DNA from: Marivirga salinae
GTDB taxonomy: Bacteria > Bacteroidota > Bacteroidia > Cytophagales > Cyclobacteriaceae
Direction: 5' to 3'
DNA length: 64,000 nucleotides
NCBI RefSeq assembly: GCF_030503855.1
Contig: NZ_CP129971.1
Coordinates: forward strand, 813,501-877,500
Part shown: piece by piece, positions 33,627 through 42,825 of the stretch
Layout: every line of letters starts with the position of its first letter
Position numbering within the stretch: the first letter of the stretch is position 1
Notes under the pieces: model-generated
Seen by the model: the letters and a program-made list of their open reading frames with translations, nothing else
Told to the model about the DNA's origin: nothing
Databases searched by the model: none
Made by a program: the position numbers and the translations under genes

Positions 33627-34883
33627 ATGCAATCTAATAAGTTTCTACGATTATTTTTCTTCTTTTCTTTACCTCTTTTCTTTTGGGCTTGTGATAACAA
33701 TGAAATAGAAGATGAATTAGAAAATGAATTTGAATTCCAACATGTTGTTAGCTATGAATTCCTAGATTCAATATCATCGGAAGAAATATCGGAGCGATTT
33801 GGCGGAAATAATTTAGCAGGTGGCTTTATTAATTTTGATATAACCGCTCATAGAATTACTTATATGACTGAAAATTATGATGGAACTGAAGTAGAAGCTT
33901 CTGGATTAATTTTGATTCCTATCGTACGAGGGTCTGCAAAATTAACGAGTTTTCAGCATAGTACTTTAGCAAAAGATCCTAATCCCCAAAACGACCAAGA
34001 AGACAGAGCACCATCGTACCTACCAGAAAACAATTCAGAAATTTATCTTTCAGCAGCATTATATGCATCAAATGGGTATTATATTTCTGCTCCTGATTAT
34101 ATTGGTTATGGTAGCACTGGAGATATGTTTCATCCTTATGAACATGCTCAAACTACCGCTACTACTAGCTATGATATGCTAGTTGCGGCTAGAGAATATG
34201 CTGACTTTTTAGAGGTTAATATCAAAGTAGATAATGATACTGATGAAGAAGAATTATATCTTTTAGGATATTCACAAGGTGGAAATTCTACTATGGCTTT
34301 GCATAAATATATTGAAGAAAATAAAAGTGATGAATTTACCATCACTAGAAGCGCTATGGGTGCAGGAGCATATCATAAATCAGCCGTTGGAGATTACATT
34401 TTCAATTATGACGGTGAGTTAGGCTTTTCCATTAGCCTTTACTTATGGGTGATGGATACTTACGATAGAGTTTATTTGCAAAGAGGGTTGGGTTACTACT
34501 TAAAAGAACCGCACGCAAAGGAAGTAATCGATGGTGGATATTTTGCTTTGAGCAATACAAACCCTCAGGAAATATTTACAGAAGAATTTATAACTGAAAT
34601 TAATGATCCTAATAGTGAGTTTTCTGCTGCACTAGCAGATAATGATATTCATGATTGGAAAGCAGAAGCGCCAATAAAATTATTTCATAGCGAAAACGAT
34701 CAGTTGGTTCCTTATTTTAATTCTGTTGATGCCTATAATAATATGACAGCAAAAGGTAGTACAGAAATATTATTTGAGACCTATACTTTTGGTGCTGATG
34801 TTAATCCTTCCGATATTCATGGTGCTGCTGGAGCTCGTTTTTTTGGTGATGTAATTTCACTTTACTTTAGGTCTGGTATTTAA
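33627..34883 (+). CDS. Alpha/beta-hydrolase lipoprotein (secreted lipase-like)
   Basis: 418 residues. A lipoprotein signal (LPLFFWACDNNEIEDELE) with the acidic patch typical of surface export is followed by a hydrolase domain resembling the secretory-lipase group. SAPDYIGYGSTGDMFHPY and LLGYSQGGNSTMALHKY give the Ser nucleophile (GYSQGG, about residue 212); the late LFHSENDQLVPYFNS supplies an Asp and DIHGAAG a His. Likely an esterase or lipase acting outside the cell; the substrate is unknown. Confidence 0.72.
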   Translation: MQSNKFLRLFFFFSLPLFFWACDNNEIEDELENEFEFQHVVSYEFLDSISSEEISERFGGNNLAGGFINFDITAHRITYMTENYDGTEVEASGLILIPIVRGSAKLTSFQHSTLAKDPNPQNDQEDRAPSYLPENNSEIYLSAALYASNGYYISAPDYIGYGSTGDMFHPYEHAQTTATTSYDMLVAAREYADFLEVNIKVDNDTDEEELYLLGYSQGGNSTMALHKYIEENKSDEFTITRSAMGAGAYHKSAVGDYIFNYDGELGFSISLYLWVMDTYDRVYLQRGLGYYLKEPHAKEVIDGGYFALSNTNPQEIFTEEFITEINDPNSEFSAALADNDIHDWKAEAPIKLFHSENDQLVPYFNSVDAYNNMTAKGSTEILFETYTFGADVNPSDIHGAAGARFFGDVISLYFRSGI

Positions 34884-34928
34884 TTTAGAAAGGATAAAGA
34901 TTCAACCAAAAATTTAAAATGCTTTAAA

Positions 34929-35342
34929 ATGTCTTTACCTAAACAAAACTTCGAGGTTTTAATTGTGGATGATGATGACATGACTGTGTTTCTTCATCAG
35001 GTTTATGTAAAAGAAAATGAATTTCATTTAGACCCCAAAAGTTTTTACAATGGTAAAGACGCGGTTGAATATTTTGAAACTTATTTTAATGTCAATAAAC
35101 ACTATTGTGTCCTATTGGATATCAATATGCCGATTTTGAATGGTTGGGAATTTATGGATCTCATTATCAAAAAAGGAATGAGCCAGAATGTTTCTATCAT
35201 AATTCTTACTTCTTCTATTAATACTGCTGATCGGAAAAAAGCTAAAGATTATGATATTGTAATAGATTATATTGAAAAGCCTCTTTCTGCTGGTTATTTG
35301 AGTCAATTAAAAACGGCAGATAAAATGAAAGCGTATTTTTAG
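34929..35342 (+). CDS. Single-domain response regulator (receiver)
   Basis: 137 residues, only a CheY-like receiver domain. The acidic pocket is VDDDDM (about 11-16), the phosphoacceptor Asp lies in LLDINMPILNGWEF (about 60), the Thr/Ser switch in IILTSS, and the Lys in IEKPLS (about 118). It lacks an output domain. No kinase is adjacent; it converges on the DUF3365 haem-lipoprotein gene, next to a HAMP-GAF-PAS sensor. Confidence 0.88.
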   Translation: MSLPKQNFEVLIVDDDDMTVFLHQVYVKENEFHLDPKSFYNGKDAVEYFETYFNVNKHYCVLLDINMPILNGWEFMDLIIKKGMSQNVSIIILTSSINTADRKKAKDYDIVIDYIEKPLSAGYLSQLKTADKMKAYF

Positions 35343-35352
35343 TATTAACAAA

Positions 35353-36012
35353 TTATAACCCCTGAACGATCTCTTTTTTCAAAAACTTAAGGCTCCACAT
35401 TCCTCTAAGATCACCTACTTTGTAGCCTGTTGCTTTATCATTTGGATATTCCGCTTTTAAAATGGTTTTAACTTCCTCAGAAATTTGACTCGGACTTCCA
35501 TGACAGTTGAGACATAGTTCGGAAGGGATTCGTATTGGTTTATTGTAAAGAATGGTATCACCGGGCCTTATGAATTGAACATTAGCCCCTATTTCATCAC
35601 CATGTTCAATGGAATATTCATAAGCTTCTAAAACTTGTCGTTCTAAATCTGATGGGGCATTTTCAGGGTTTCTATATTGCTTGCTAACTCTTTTCAGGAA
35701 AACTTTATACTCTTTAGCCAAACTATCGGTTAACGGATAAGCATTCATACTACAAAATTTGGCTGCAGCTTCGTAGCCTCCTTCTGTATATTTTTCTGAA
35801 ATTTTACCCATAAAAACGGCACCTACTTTTTGGCTAATAGAATCGCCTAGTTTTTTGGTTTCATTAATAATATCCGCTTCCGATACTTTTTTTACTTCTC
35901 GTTGGTCATGAGTTTCCTCAATCTTATCAGGTCTTCTTTTTTCCGTAGAGAACCCACAAGCCCAAGCCACCATTATCAATATACCAAACGTAAATTTGAT
36001 TGATGGCGACAT
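35353..36012 (-). CDS. DUF3365 (Tll0287-like) haem-binding lipoprotein
   Basis: 219 residues. The lipoprotein signal (IMVAWACGFSTEKRR) is followed by a charged linker and a PAS-like DUF3365 domain (about 60-215). CLNCHGSPSQ (about 167-176) is a CxxCH c-type haem attachment site. Proteins of this type bind a haem in a sensory or redox role in the periplasm. It starts 3 bases after the HAMP-GAF-PAS gene stop and is surely in the same operon. Confidence 0.8.
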   Translation of the reverse strand: MSPSIKFTFGILIMVAWACGFSTEKRRPDKIEETHDQREVKKVSEADIINETKKLGDSISQKVGAVFMGKISEKYTEGGYEAAAKFCSMNAYPLTDSLAKEYKVFLKRVSKQYRNPENAPSDLERQVLEAYEYSIEHGDEIGANVQFIRPGDTILYNKPIRIPSELCLNCHGSPSQISEEVKTILKAEYPNDKATGYKVGDLRGMWSLKFLKKEIVQGL

Positions 36013-36015
36013 ATT

Positions 36016-37935
36016 TTAACTTAATTCTTCATTTGAAACTATAGCTCCTATCATTAAGTAACTGCTTCCACCAGAATCTTGGCTACTTAATGGTCCACAT
36101 GAGAATTGAGCATTTACAATTTCCCCAGATTTGTTTTTCATTTTAACAACCCCAGACCAAGTTTTACCTGCTTCTAAAGATCCTTTCAATGATTTTAAAG
36201 AATCCTTAGACTCTACAATTTTCGATAATTCGCTTCCATTTAAATCAGAAGAAGAATACCCTAATTTATCGGAGACCACATTATTTATGCTATTGATGTA
36301 GAACGAACCATCTAACTCTACCATCATATTGGTATAATTAATGATTTTTTCTTTGTCTTCTCTTTCACGCTGTGCACGTTCCATTTCTTCCTGAGTGGCC
36401 TGAAGCTCTTCCATGTTTTGGCGCATCTCTTCTTCTTGAGAACGCATTTGCTCAGTCATTTCTCTGGACTCTTCTAATAACTTAGAAGTCCTTTCATTGA
36501 TTTTTACGGAAGAAATAGTAGAAGCAATATTTTCAGCAATTTTCTCCACAAACTCTCTTTCATGTTCAGCAAATTCATTGAAAGAGGCTAGTTCAATTAT
36601 ACCATAAATCTCATCATTAACTTTCAATGGAACTATTAAAACACTGTTTGGATTTGCTTCACCTAATCCAGAAGTAATCATTACATAATCCTGTGGTACT
36701 TCCGTCATGTAAATAGTCTCACCCTCTAACCAAGCTTGACCTGTTAATCCTTCTCCTTCATAGATTTTTTGTTCTAAATATTTCTTTTTATCCCACGCAT
36801 AACATGCGGTTAATTCTAAGAATGGATCATCATCATCTTCTCTGTTAATTACAAATATTCCACCTTGATTAGACTTAGTATATTTCACTAAATTTGAAAT
36901 AATATCATCTGAGAGAAGAGAAATATTATCATTATTCTTTCTTAAAATATCGCCAAACATAGCCAAACCTTCAGTTGACCAATTTCTTTTCTTATCTTCT
37001 TCAGCTACTTTTCTTAGGTTGCCTCTCATGTTAATTAGGGCATTACCCAATACATCCTCTTCACTTAATGGCTCATAATCAGAGTCATATTTTCCATTTC
37101 CAATGTTTTCAGCAAAATATGAAGTGTCTTTTAAGCCGTCTACTAATTGACCAACTGCTACAGCCATTTCACCAATCTCATCATTGCCAAATTTCCGATC
37201 ATTATTCTCTGGAAGTATTCCTTTACCTAATTTTACAATGATGTCTTTAATATAATTAACCGGTTTTGTAATAGAAGTCGCTAACCAGAAAGCACCTATT
37301 AATCCTAGTACCACAAAAATTATCCCCAAAATAATTGAAGTGTTTCTCAAGCTATTTGAGGATTCTAGTACCTCTGCTTCATATTGCTCCGATTCATTTT
37401 GTTTTTCGACTAATATTTCATTTAGATGTGCAATTACGGTATCAGTTCTCGGAATCACTTCTCTTTCAATTGATTCAGAAGCCATAAATTTAACAATTGG
37501 ATCCTCGTAGTCTTCGAAAGTCACCAAACTTTCCATTATTTCTTTCTGAACGCCCATCAATTCCTCAAATTCCGTGAAAACGGTATCCATTTCAAGCTTC
37601 TGCTCCTCATCTTCCCAGTTTTCCTTCAAAGCGCTAATTTTTTCTTTCATAGCAGGATATTCTTCCTCATGAATAGCTTGCAAACTTTCTTTATCTGTTT
37701 CGTTGCTTTGAAGATATACCCAATTGGTTACTAGCATTTTTGATCTGATGATCAAAAGGTTGAAATCTTTAATGCTAGTTAAGGAAGGCTTAATTACATT
37801 GGAATTAGTTGCGGTTAAATTACTGTTTTGAGAAACAGTAAATATAGTAATACCCGCGTAAACAATAAATATTAAAATAAGGGTTATAAACCCACCTAAT
37901 ATTTTATTACCAATCGTAAATCGAAAGTTTTTCAT
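36016..37935 (-). CDS. HAMP-GAF-PAS sensor protein without kinase domain
   Basis: 639 residues. Membrane helix at about 10-32; extracytoplasmic four-helix-bundle-like region (about 33-195); second helix (about 198-220); HAMP (about 220-272) and a short linker; GAF domain (about 340-475; GEGLTGQAWLEGETIYMTEV); coiled coil (about 480-535; EEEMRQNMEELQATQEEMER); and one PAS domain (about 540-635). It ends right after PAS, with no histidine-kinase, cyclase or methyl-accepting domain. Signal transfer must therefore go to another protein. It precedes the haem lipoprotein and follows the YfiR-type gene. Confidence 0.8.
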   Translation of the reverse strand: MKNFRFTIGNKILGGFITLILIFIVYAGITIFTVSQNSNLTATNSNVIKPSLTSIKDFNLLIIRSKMLVTNWVYLQSNETDKESLQAIHEEEYPAMKEKISALKENWEDEEQKLEMDTVFTEFEELMGVQKEIMESLVTFEDYEDPIVKFMASESIEREVIPRTDTVIAHLNEILVEKQNESEQYEAEVLESSNSLRNTSIILGIIFVVLGLIGAFWLATSITKPVNYIKDIIVKLGKGILPENNDRKFGNDEIGEMAVAVGQLVDGLKDTSYFAENIGNGKYDSDYEPLSEEDVLGNALINMRGNLRKVAEEDKKRNWSTEGLAMFGDILRKNNDNISLLSDDIISNLVKYTKSNQGGIFVINREDDDDPFLELTACYAWDKKKYLEQKIYEGEGLTGQAWLEGETIYMTEVPQDYVMITSGLGEANPNSVLIVPLKVNDEIYGIIELASFNEFAEHEREFVEKIAENIASTISSVKINERTSKLLEESREMTEQMRSQEEEMRQNMEELQATQEEMERAQREREDKEKIINYTNMMVELDGSFYINSINNVVSDKLGYSSSDLNGSELSKIVESKDSLKSLKGSLEAGKTWSGVVKMKNKSGEIVNAQFSCGPLSSQDSGGSSYLMIGAIVSNEELS

Positions 37936-38031
37936 CTTATGAACTTTAAAAAATTATTCTTTTTAAACTTAATGAAAATTATTGAATTATAAATTTAATC
38001 CAATAATTCTGCATCTGGTTATATGTAATAT

Positions 38032-38550
38032 TTAATTTATTTCTTCTCCAAAACGAGTAAGTTCCTGAGACATTTTTAAACCAGCACCTTCCAGCTTTTT
38101 AGTATTTACTTCGAATCTTAGCTTACCATCTACATCCTTAAAATTTATCATCGAACCATTTCTTGCCATTCCCTCAGATTCTGTTACTAACAAACAAGGC
38201 TGGTTATTAAGTGTGCTTTTAATTGTAGCAAAATTTTGATTTTGATCAGCAGGCACAAATAAAATATGATAATTATCACCTTTATTAACCTGTTCTAATT
38301 GAACTACTTTTATACTTCTGTCTCCCACTTTTTTTATCTCAGCCATTTCTTTTAACAAAGGAGTAATCTCGGAATTTCCCATTACGGCAATTACGAAATC
38401 CCCTTTCTTCTTCTCCTCAGGCCATTCAATATATTTAGTAAAACTATAGAAAAAAACCTTGTGAAATCTATAGTTCTGCTCTTGGGCAATAATGTCCTTG
38501 GCAACAAAAAGGAATACAAAAAAAAGGGCAACGATTTTTAAGTGACGCAT
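38032..38550 (-). CDS. YfiR-family (DUF4154) periplasmic protein
   Basis: 172 residues with a signal peptide (about 1-22, ending IIAQ). The remainder matches the YfiR family: VFFYSFTKYIEWPEEKKKGDFVIAVMGN, IKVVQLEQVNKGDNYHILFVPADQ, LLVTESEGMARNGSMINFKDVDGKLRFEVN. In proteobacteria YfiR represses a diguanylate cyclase (YfiN); here a periplasmic input to the neighbouring HAMP sensor is a reasonable guess. The gap to that gene is 96 bases. Confidence 0.85.
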   Translation of the reverse strand: MRHLKIVALFFVFLFVAKDIIAQEQNYRFHKVFFYSFTKYIEWPEEKKKGDFVIAVMGNSEITPLLKEMAEIKKVGDRSIKVVQLEQVNKGDNYHILFVPADQNQNFATIKSTLNNQPCLLVTESEGMARNGSMINFKDVDGKLRFEVNTKKLEGAGLKMSQELTRFGEEIN

Positions 38551-38777
38551 CCGTAAATAAATTTCTTTATTTCTTTAATTTTTTATGCAAGATAAATTAT
38601 CAAGTGTAATTTAACCTACTACTATTTATTTTTAAAGTGAAAAAGTAGTCATTTTTCACTAAAAAAAGAAGTAATAATCGCTGAACACCCTTGAAAATCC
38701 TTTGAATTACTATTCCAACTTAAATCTGTAATGAAATATGATACATTTTGGACTTTAATCTATTGATTAATATTTAG

Positions 38778-38785
38778 TAGTTTTG
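38778..38785 (+). promoter_or_regulatory. -7 promoter element of prfA
   Basis: TAGTTTTG (TAnnTTTG) lies 21 bases before the ATG at 38807. Confidence 0.45.
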
Positions 38786-38806
38786 CACATATAAATTGAT
38801 TGCTTG

Positions 38807-39877
38807 ATGTTAGACAGACTAGAACGTATGAAAGAGCGCTTTCAGGAAGTGGGCCAACTAATGGTTCAGCCTGATGCTATGGCGGATATGAAAAAATTTA
38901 CCGAACTCAGTAAAGAATATGCTGATTTGGAGAAAGTTGTAGAGGTTTATGATGCCTACACCAAAGTATTGGATGACATTCAACAAGCGAAAAATATACT
39001 AGAAAATGAAAAGGAGCCAGAGTTTAGGGAAATGGCCAAGATGGAATGGGAAGAGTTAAAGCCCGAGAAAGAAAAGCTCGAGGATGAATTGAAAAAAATG
39101 CTGATTCCTAAAGACCCCAATGATTCTAAAAATGCTGTATTAGAAATCCGTGCTGGAACTGGAGGAGATGAGGCTGCAATTTTTGCAGGTGACCTTTTCA
39201 AAATGTATCAGCGCTTTTGTGATAAAAATGGATTAAACTTAACTGTACTCGATTTAACTTTTGGTACAGCAGGCGGGTATAAAGAAATTATTAGTACCGT
39301 AACAGGCAAAAATGCATATGGCACCTTGAAATATGAATCAGGAGTGCATAGAGTGCAAAGAGTTCCTGCAACTGAAACACAAGGTAGAGTGCATACTTCA
39401 GCTGCAACAGTGGCGGTTTTACCGGAGATTGATGACGTAGAGGTGGAAATTGACATGAATGATGTCAGAAAAGATACGTATTGTTCTTCTGGACCAGGTG
39501 GTCAGTCTGTAAATACCACTTATTCTGCCGTTCGATTAACACATGAACCTACTGGATTGGTGGTGACTTGCCAAGATCAAAAATCTCAACTTAAAAACTT
39601 TGATAAGGCACTAAGAGTATTGCGCTCTCGTTTGTATGAGATAGAATTAGCAAAACAAAATGAAGAAGTGGGTGCGCAAAGAAGAAGCATAGTTCGAAGT
39701 GGAGATAGATCAGATAAAATCAGGACTTATAACTATCCTCAAGGAAGGGTTACCGACCACAGAATCAACTATACAGTACATAATTTACCCAACATCATGA
39801 ATGGTGAAATTGAAGACCTTATCGAAAATTTACAGATTGCCGAAAATGCCAGCAAATTGGATGAAACGGCTCAATAA
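38807..39877 (+). CDS. prfA: Peptide chain release factor 1
   Basis: 356 residues from ATG 38807 (a TTG directly before it is in frame but superfluous). RF1 ends translation at UAA and UAG. Domain 2 holds the PAT codon-recognition tripeptide (in RVPATETQGRVHTSAATVAV), domain 3 the GGQ motif (SSGPGGQSVNTTYSAVRL, about 230-247) that triggers peptidyl-tRNA hydrolysis. RF2 would have SPF instead, so RF1 is clear. The next lipoprotein gene overlaps its end by 17 bases. Confidence 0.97.
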   Translation: MLDRLERMKERFQEVGQLMVQPDAMADMKKFTELSKEYADLEKVVEVYDAYTKVLDDIQQAKNILENEKEPEFREMAKMEWEELKPEKEKLEDELKKMLIPKDPNDSKNAVLEIRAGTGGDEAAIFAGDLFKMYQRFCDKNGLNLTVLDLTFGTAGGYKEIISTVTGKNAYGTLKYESGVHRVQRVPATETQGRVHTSAATVAVLPEIDDVEVEIDMNDVRKDTYCSSGPGGQSVNTTYSAVRLTHEPTGLVVTCQDQKSQLKNFDKALRVLRSRLYEIELAKQNEEVGAQRRSIVRSGDRSDKIRTYNYPQGRVTDHRINYTVHNLPNIMNGEIEDLIENLQIAENASKLDETAQ

Positions 39878-41246
39878 GGGCTTTTTATTTGTATTTTGTG
39901 GCTTATCTATTTTAGGATTTGCCTCTTGTTCCTATGAGCCAGAACCAACTACAGAGCCCATAAACCTCTCGTTCTCTACGGATACCTTGCAATTTGATAC
40001 GCTTTTTGCAGAGAGATTAAGTATTACCAAAAGACTAAAAATTAGGAATCCTTCTAATAAGGCTGTAAATATTTCAAATATTGGTTTTAGAAACCAAAGT
40101 CAAGCCTTTCAATTGACTTTAAATGGTAGAACCCAAGCATCATTTTCTGACCAATTACTATTGCCAGAAGACAGCTTGCTTTTATTGGTTTCCGCCAATA
40201 TTGACCAAGGAAATGAAAATAATCCGTTTGTGATTAGAGATTATTTGGAAGTAGTAAACCAAAGTAATTCCCAATCGGTTGTTTTTGAAGCTTGGGGTCA
40301 AAATGCAAATTATCTTTCTGATACAATATTAGATTGCAACACTAGATGGAATTCCGATAAGCCTTATGTTTTATCAGGTGTAGTTCAAGTGGATTCTTCT
40401 TGTGTATTAAGCATTGAACCTGGAACTCGAATTTATAGTGCCACTGAAACATTTCTAATTATTAATGGAAGCTTGCAAGCCGAGGGAAATCTTGAAAACC
40501 CCATTATTTTCACTAATGACAGATTAGACGAACCATTTGCTAGCGCTCCGGGACAATGGGGCGGAATTGTTTTTTTGGAAGACAGCAAAAACAATTATTT
40601 TAAATACACGACTATTAAAAATGCTCTTTTTGGTGTTAACTTAAATATTTTTAATCCAGATAATGAGCCGGATTTAACTATGGAAAATTGTTTTGTGGGA
40701 AACATGGCGATATCATCTGTCATTTCCTTAAACAGTGATTTTGCTGCAGTAAACTCGCTTTTTTATAATACTGCTACGCGCACAGTTTCACATACAGGTG
40801 GAGGAAGTGCATATTATACCCATTGCACAATTGCCAATTATTTTAATACTACTAGAGAAGTTCCGGCTGCTTTCTTTTCTGACTTAGATTATGATAATGA
40901 TGAAAATGAAATTTTAGATCCAATGGAAGTTCAGCTATTGAATAATATCATTTATGGAAGGATCAACGATGAAATCCAGTTTTTTGAGCAGCAAACAGGT
41001 AACTTAACTCTTTCTTTTTCCCATAATTTATTCAAAAGCAGCATTGAAATATTAAGCGAAAACAATTCAATCAGAAACCAAGACCCTTCTTTTGTAGAAA
41101 TAGCTAATGAAGATTTCCGCTTAGGAGAGGGCTCTCCGGCAATTGATGCTGCATTATCCACCGAAATCATGAGTGATATTCAAGGCGAATCTCGCGGAGC
41201 TGCTCCAGACATTGGAGCTTTTGAATATGTTGAAATTGAAGAATAA
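39861..41246 (+). CDS. Parallel beta-helix lipoprotein
   Basis: 461 residues if translation starts at ATG 39861; in-frame ATGs at 39801 and 39846 are possible but lie deeper inside prfA, and only the late start gives a compact lipoprotein signal (GLSILGFASCSYEPEP). The middle (about 150-420) has the strand-turn pattern of a right-handed beta-helix, with KNNYFKYTTIKNALFGVNLN and similar rungs. The C-terminus reads GSPAIDAALSTEIMSDIQGE...PDIGAFEY, the choice-of-anchor-Q type end. A surface structural role is likely; substrate binding is unknown. Confidence 0.72.
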   Translation: MKRLNKGFLFVFCGLSILGFASCSYEPEPTTEPINLSFSTDTLQFDTLFAERLSITKRLKIRNPSNKAVNISNIGFRNQSQAFQLTLNGRTQASFSDQLLLPEDSLLLLVSANIDQGNENNPFVIRDYLEVVNQSNSQSVVFEAWGQNANYLSDTILDCNTRWNSDKPYVLSGVVQVDSSCVLSIEPGTRIYSATETFLIINGSLQAEGNLENPIIFTNDRLDEPFASAPGQWGGIVFLEDSKNNYFKYTTIKNALFGVNLNIFNPDNEPDLTMENCFVGNMAISSVISLNSDFAAVNSLFYNTATRTVSHTGGGSAYYTHCTIANYFNTTREVPAAFFSDLDYDNDENEILDPMEVQLLNNIIYGRINDEIQFFEQQTGNLTLSFSHNLFKSSIEILSENNSIRNQDPSFVEIANEDFRLGEGSPAIDAALSTEIMSDIQGESRGAAPDIGAFEYVEIEE

Positions 41247-41504
41247 CGGTATTATTTGCTCTGTTAAATTTTGTTTTCTTTTATCATCAGCACATTAAAT
41301 TCCGAAGAATTCACTCTTTACTAACTTTATCTACAAAAATTTAAAGACTATTTTTTGATTTTGTCATTATGTATGGAGTGTTAATAAATTAAATCATTTC
41401 GCTTTTAATAAGCTTAGAACGTAATTTTTACACCAAAAGTATTAAAGAATGGCCTGTTATACCATTGAATTCAACCATCAAAGAGGATTTCACACAACCT
41501 TTTC
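41247..41504. other. Intergenic gap, nothing definite
   Basis: AT-rich sequence between the beta-helix lipoprotein gene and the acyl-CoA dehydrogenase promoter region. No ORF, RNA gene or clear terminator is seen. Confidence 0.4.
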
Positions 41505-41528
41505 AACCTAACTAATGTTAGTTGGGTT
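41505..41528. promoter_or_regulatory. Operator-like palindrome before the acyl-CoA dehydrogenase
   Basis: Half-sites AACCTAACTAA and TTAGTTGGGTT flank a central TG; they are complementary at 10 of 11 positions. The right half overlaps the -33 TTG (41522-41524). The size and symmetry are typical of TetR-family operators. Confidence 0.6.
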
Positions 41529-41553
41529 AATAATACAAACTTGATTATCTTTG
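41522..41553 (+). promoter_or_regulatory. Sigma-A promoter of the acyl-CoA dehydrogenase gene
   Basis: TTG (41522-41524), 21 bases, then TATCTTTG (41546-41553), with the ATG 35 bases downstream. The spacing is identical to that of the promoter at 21841-21872. Confidence 0.65.
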
Positions 41554-41587
41554 TCATTATTTCAGGAAACGACTAATTAAAATATTT

Positions 41588-42727
41588 ATGGATTTTGGAT
41601 TGAATGAGAATCAACAAATGATCGCACAAATGGTGCGTGATTTTGGAGCAAAAGAAATTACACCACAACGCGACCAATGGGATGAAGAGCAATATTTCCC
41701 TGTGGAAGTCATGAAAAAACTAGGCGGCTTAGGCTTAATGGGGGTTTTAGTGCCTCAAGAATATGGCGGATCAGGTTTTGGATATGAAGAATATGTAACA
41801 GCTATTATGGAACTATCCAAAGTAGATCCTTCTATTGGTTTATCAATGGCTGCACATAATTCATTATGTACTGGTCATATTTTGCAATTTGCCAATGATG
41901 AACAAAAGAAAAAATGGTTGCCAAAATTAGCAACAGCCGAATGGATCGGAGCTTGGGGCTTAACGGAACCTAATACTGGTTCAGATGCTGGAAATATGAA
42001 AACCACTGCTGTTCAAGATGGTGACTATTGGGTAATCAATGGTGCTAAAAACTGGATTACACACGGTATTTCTAGAGATATTGCGGTAGTTATTGTGAGA
42101 ACTGGTGAAACAGGCGATTCACATGGTATGACCGCATTTGTTGTGGAAAACGGAACGGAAGGTTTCAAAGGCGGCAGAAAAGAAAATAAATTAGGAATGC
42201 GTTTATCTGAAACGGCAGAAATGATTTTCGAAGACTGCCGTGTTCATAAAGATAATATGTTAGGTAATGTAGGAGAAGGATTCATTCAAGCTATGAAAGT
42301 GTTAGATGGCGGAAGAATTTCAATTGCTGCATTGTCATTAGGAATTGCTGAAGGTGCTTATGAAGCTGCTTTAGCTTATAGTAAGGAAAGACATCAATTC
42401 AACCAACCAATTTCAAGCTTTCAAGGAATTGCCTTTAAGTTGGCAGACATGGCTACGGAATTGGAAGGAGCTAAATTATTGACCTTCCAAGCTGCTGATT
42501 TAAAGAACAAAGGAAAAAGTGTTACTAAAGAATCTGCTATGGCAAAATATTATGCTTCTGAAGTAGCAGTAAGAAACTCTGTGGAGGCAGTACAGATTTT
42601 TGGTGGATACGGATATACAAAAGACTATCCTGTTGAAAAGTATTATAGAGATTCTAAACTATGTACGATTGGTGAGGGAACCTCTGAAATACAGAAATTG
42701 GTAATCAGCAGATCAATATTGAAGTAA
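41588..42727 (+). CDS. Acyl-CoA dehydrogenase
   Basis: 379 residues, a short-chain/butyryl-CoA-dehydrogenase-like flavoenzyme that introduces the alpha-beta double bond in acyl-CoA. WGLTEPNTGSDAGNMKTTA is the first FAD/substrate signature, VQIFGGYGYTKDYPVEKYYRD the second, and the catalytic Glu is in IGEGTSEIQKLVISR (about 362-376). Cytosolic; electrons pass to ETF. It is a single gene with its own promoter, operator-like palindrome and terminator, so it appears to be regulated alone. Confidence 0.93.
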   Translation: MDFGLNENQQMIAQMVRDFGAKEITPQRDQWDEEQYFPVEVMKKLGGLGLMGVLVPQEYGGSGFGYEEYVTAIMELSKVDPSIGLSMAAHNSLCTGHILQFANDEQKKKWLPKLATAEWIGAWGLTEPNTGSDAGNMKTTAVQDGDYWVINGAKNWITHGISRDIAVVIVRTGETGDSHGMTAFVVENGTEGFKGGRKENKLGMRLSETAEMIFEDCRVHKDNMLGNVGEGFIQAMKVLDGGRISIAALSLGIAEGAYEAALAYSKERHQFNQPISSFQGIAFKLADMATELEGAKLLTFQAADLKNKGKSVTKESAMAKYYASEVAVRNSVEAVQIFGGYGYTKDYPVEKYYRDSKLCTIGEGTSEIQKLVISRSILK

Positions 42728-42755
42728 ATTATTAACAATATTAAATATATTTGAG

Positions 42756-42790
42756 AGCCCATGAAATGCAACATTTTATGGGCTTTTCTT
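42756..42790 (+). terminator. Terminator of the acyl-CoA dehydrogenase gene
   Basis: AGCCCATGAAATG pairs with CATTTTATGGGCT (one G-T pair) around a CAA loop, followed by TTTTCTT. Confidence 0.8.
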
Positions 42791-42825
42791 ATGAAGGGCT
42801 TTTAAAATTTACTCCCCTTAATTTA

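Noticed and set aside
38636..38660. Inverted repeat AGTGAAAAA/TTTTTCACT between the YfiR-type gene and prfA as a terminator
   Set aside because: It lies upstream of both divergent genes and lacks a following T run on either strand; an operator is possible but unsupported.
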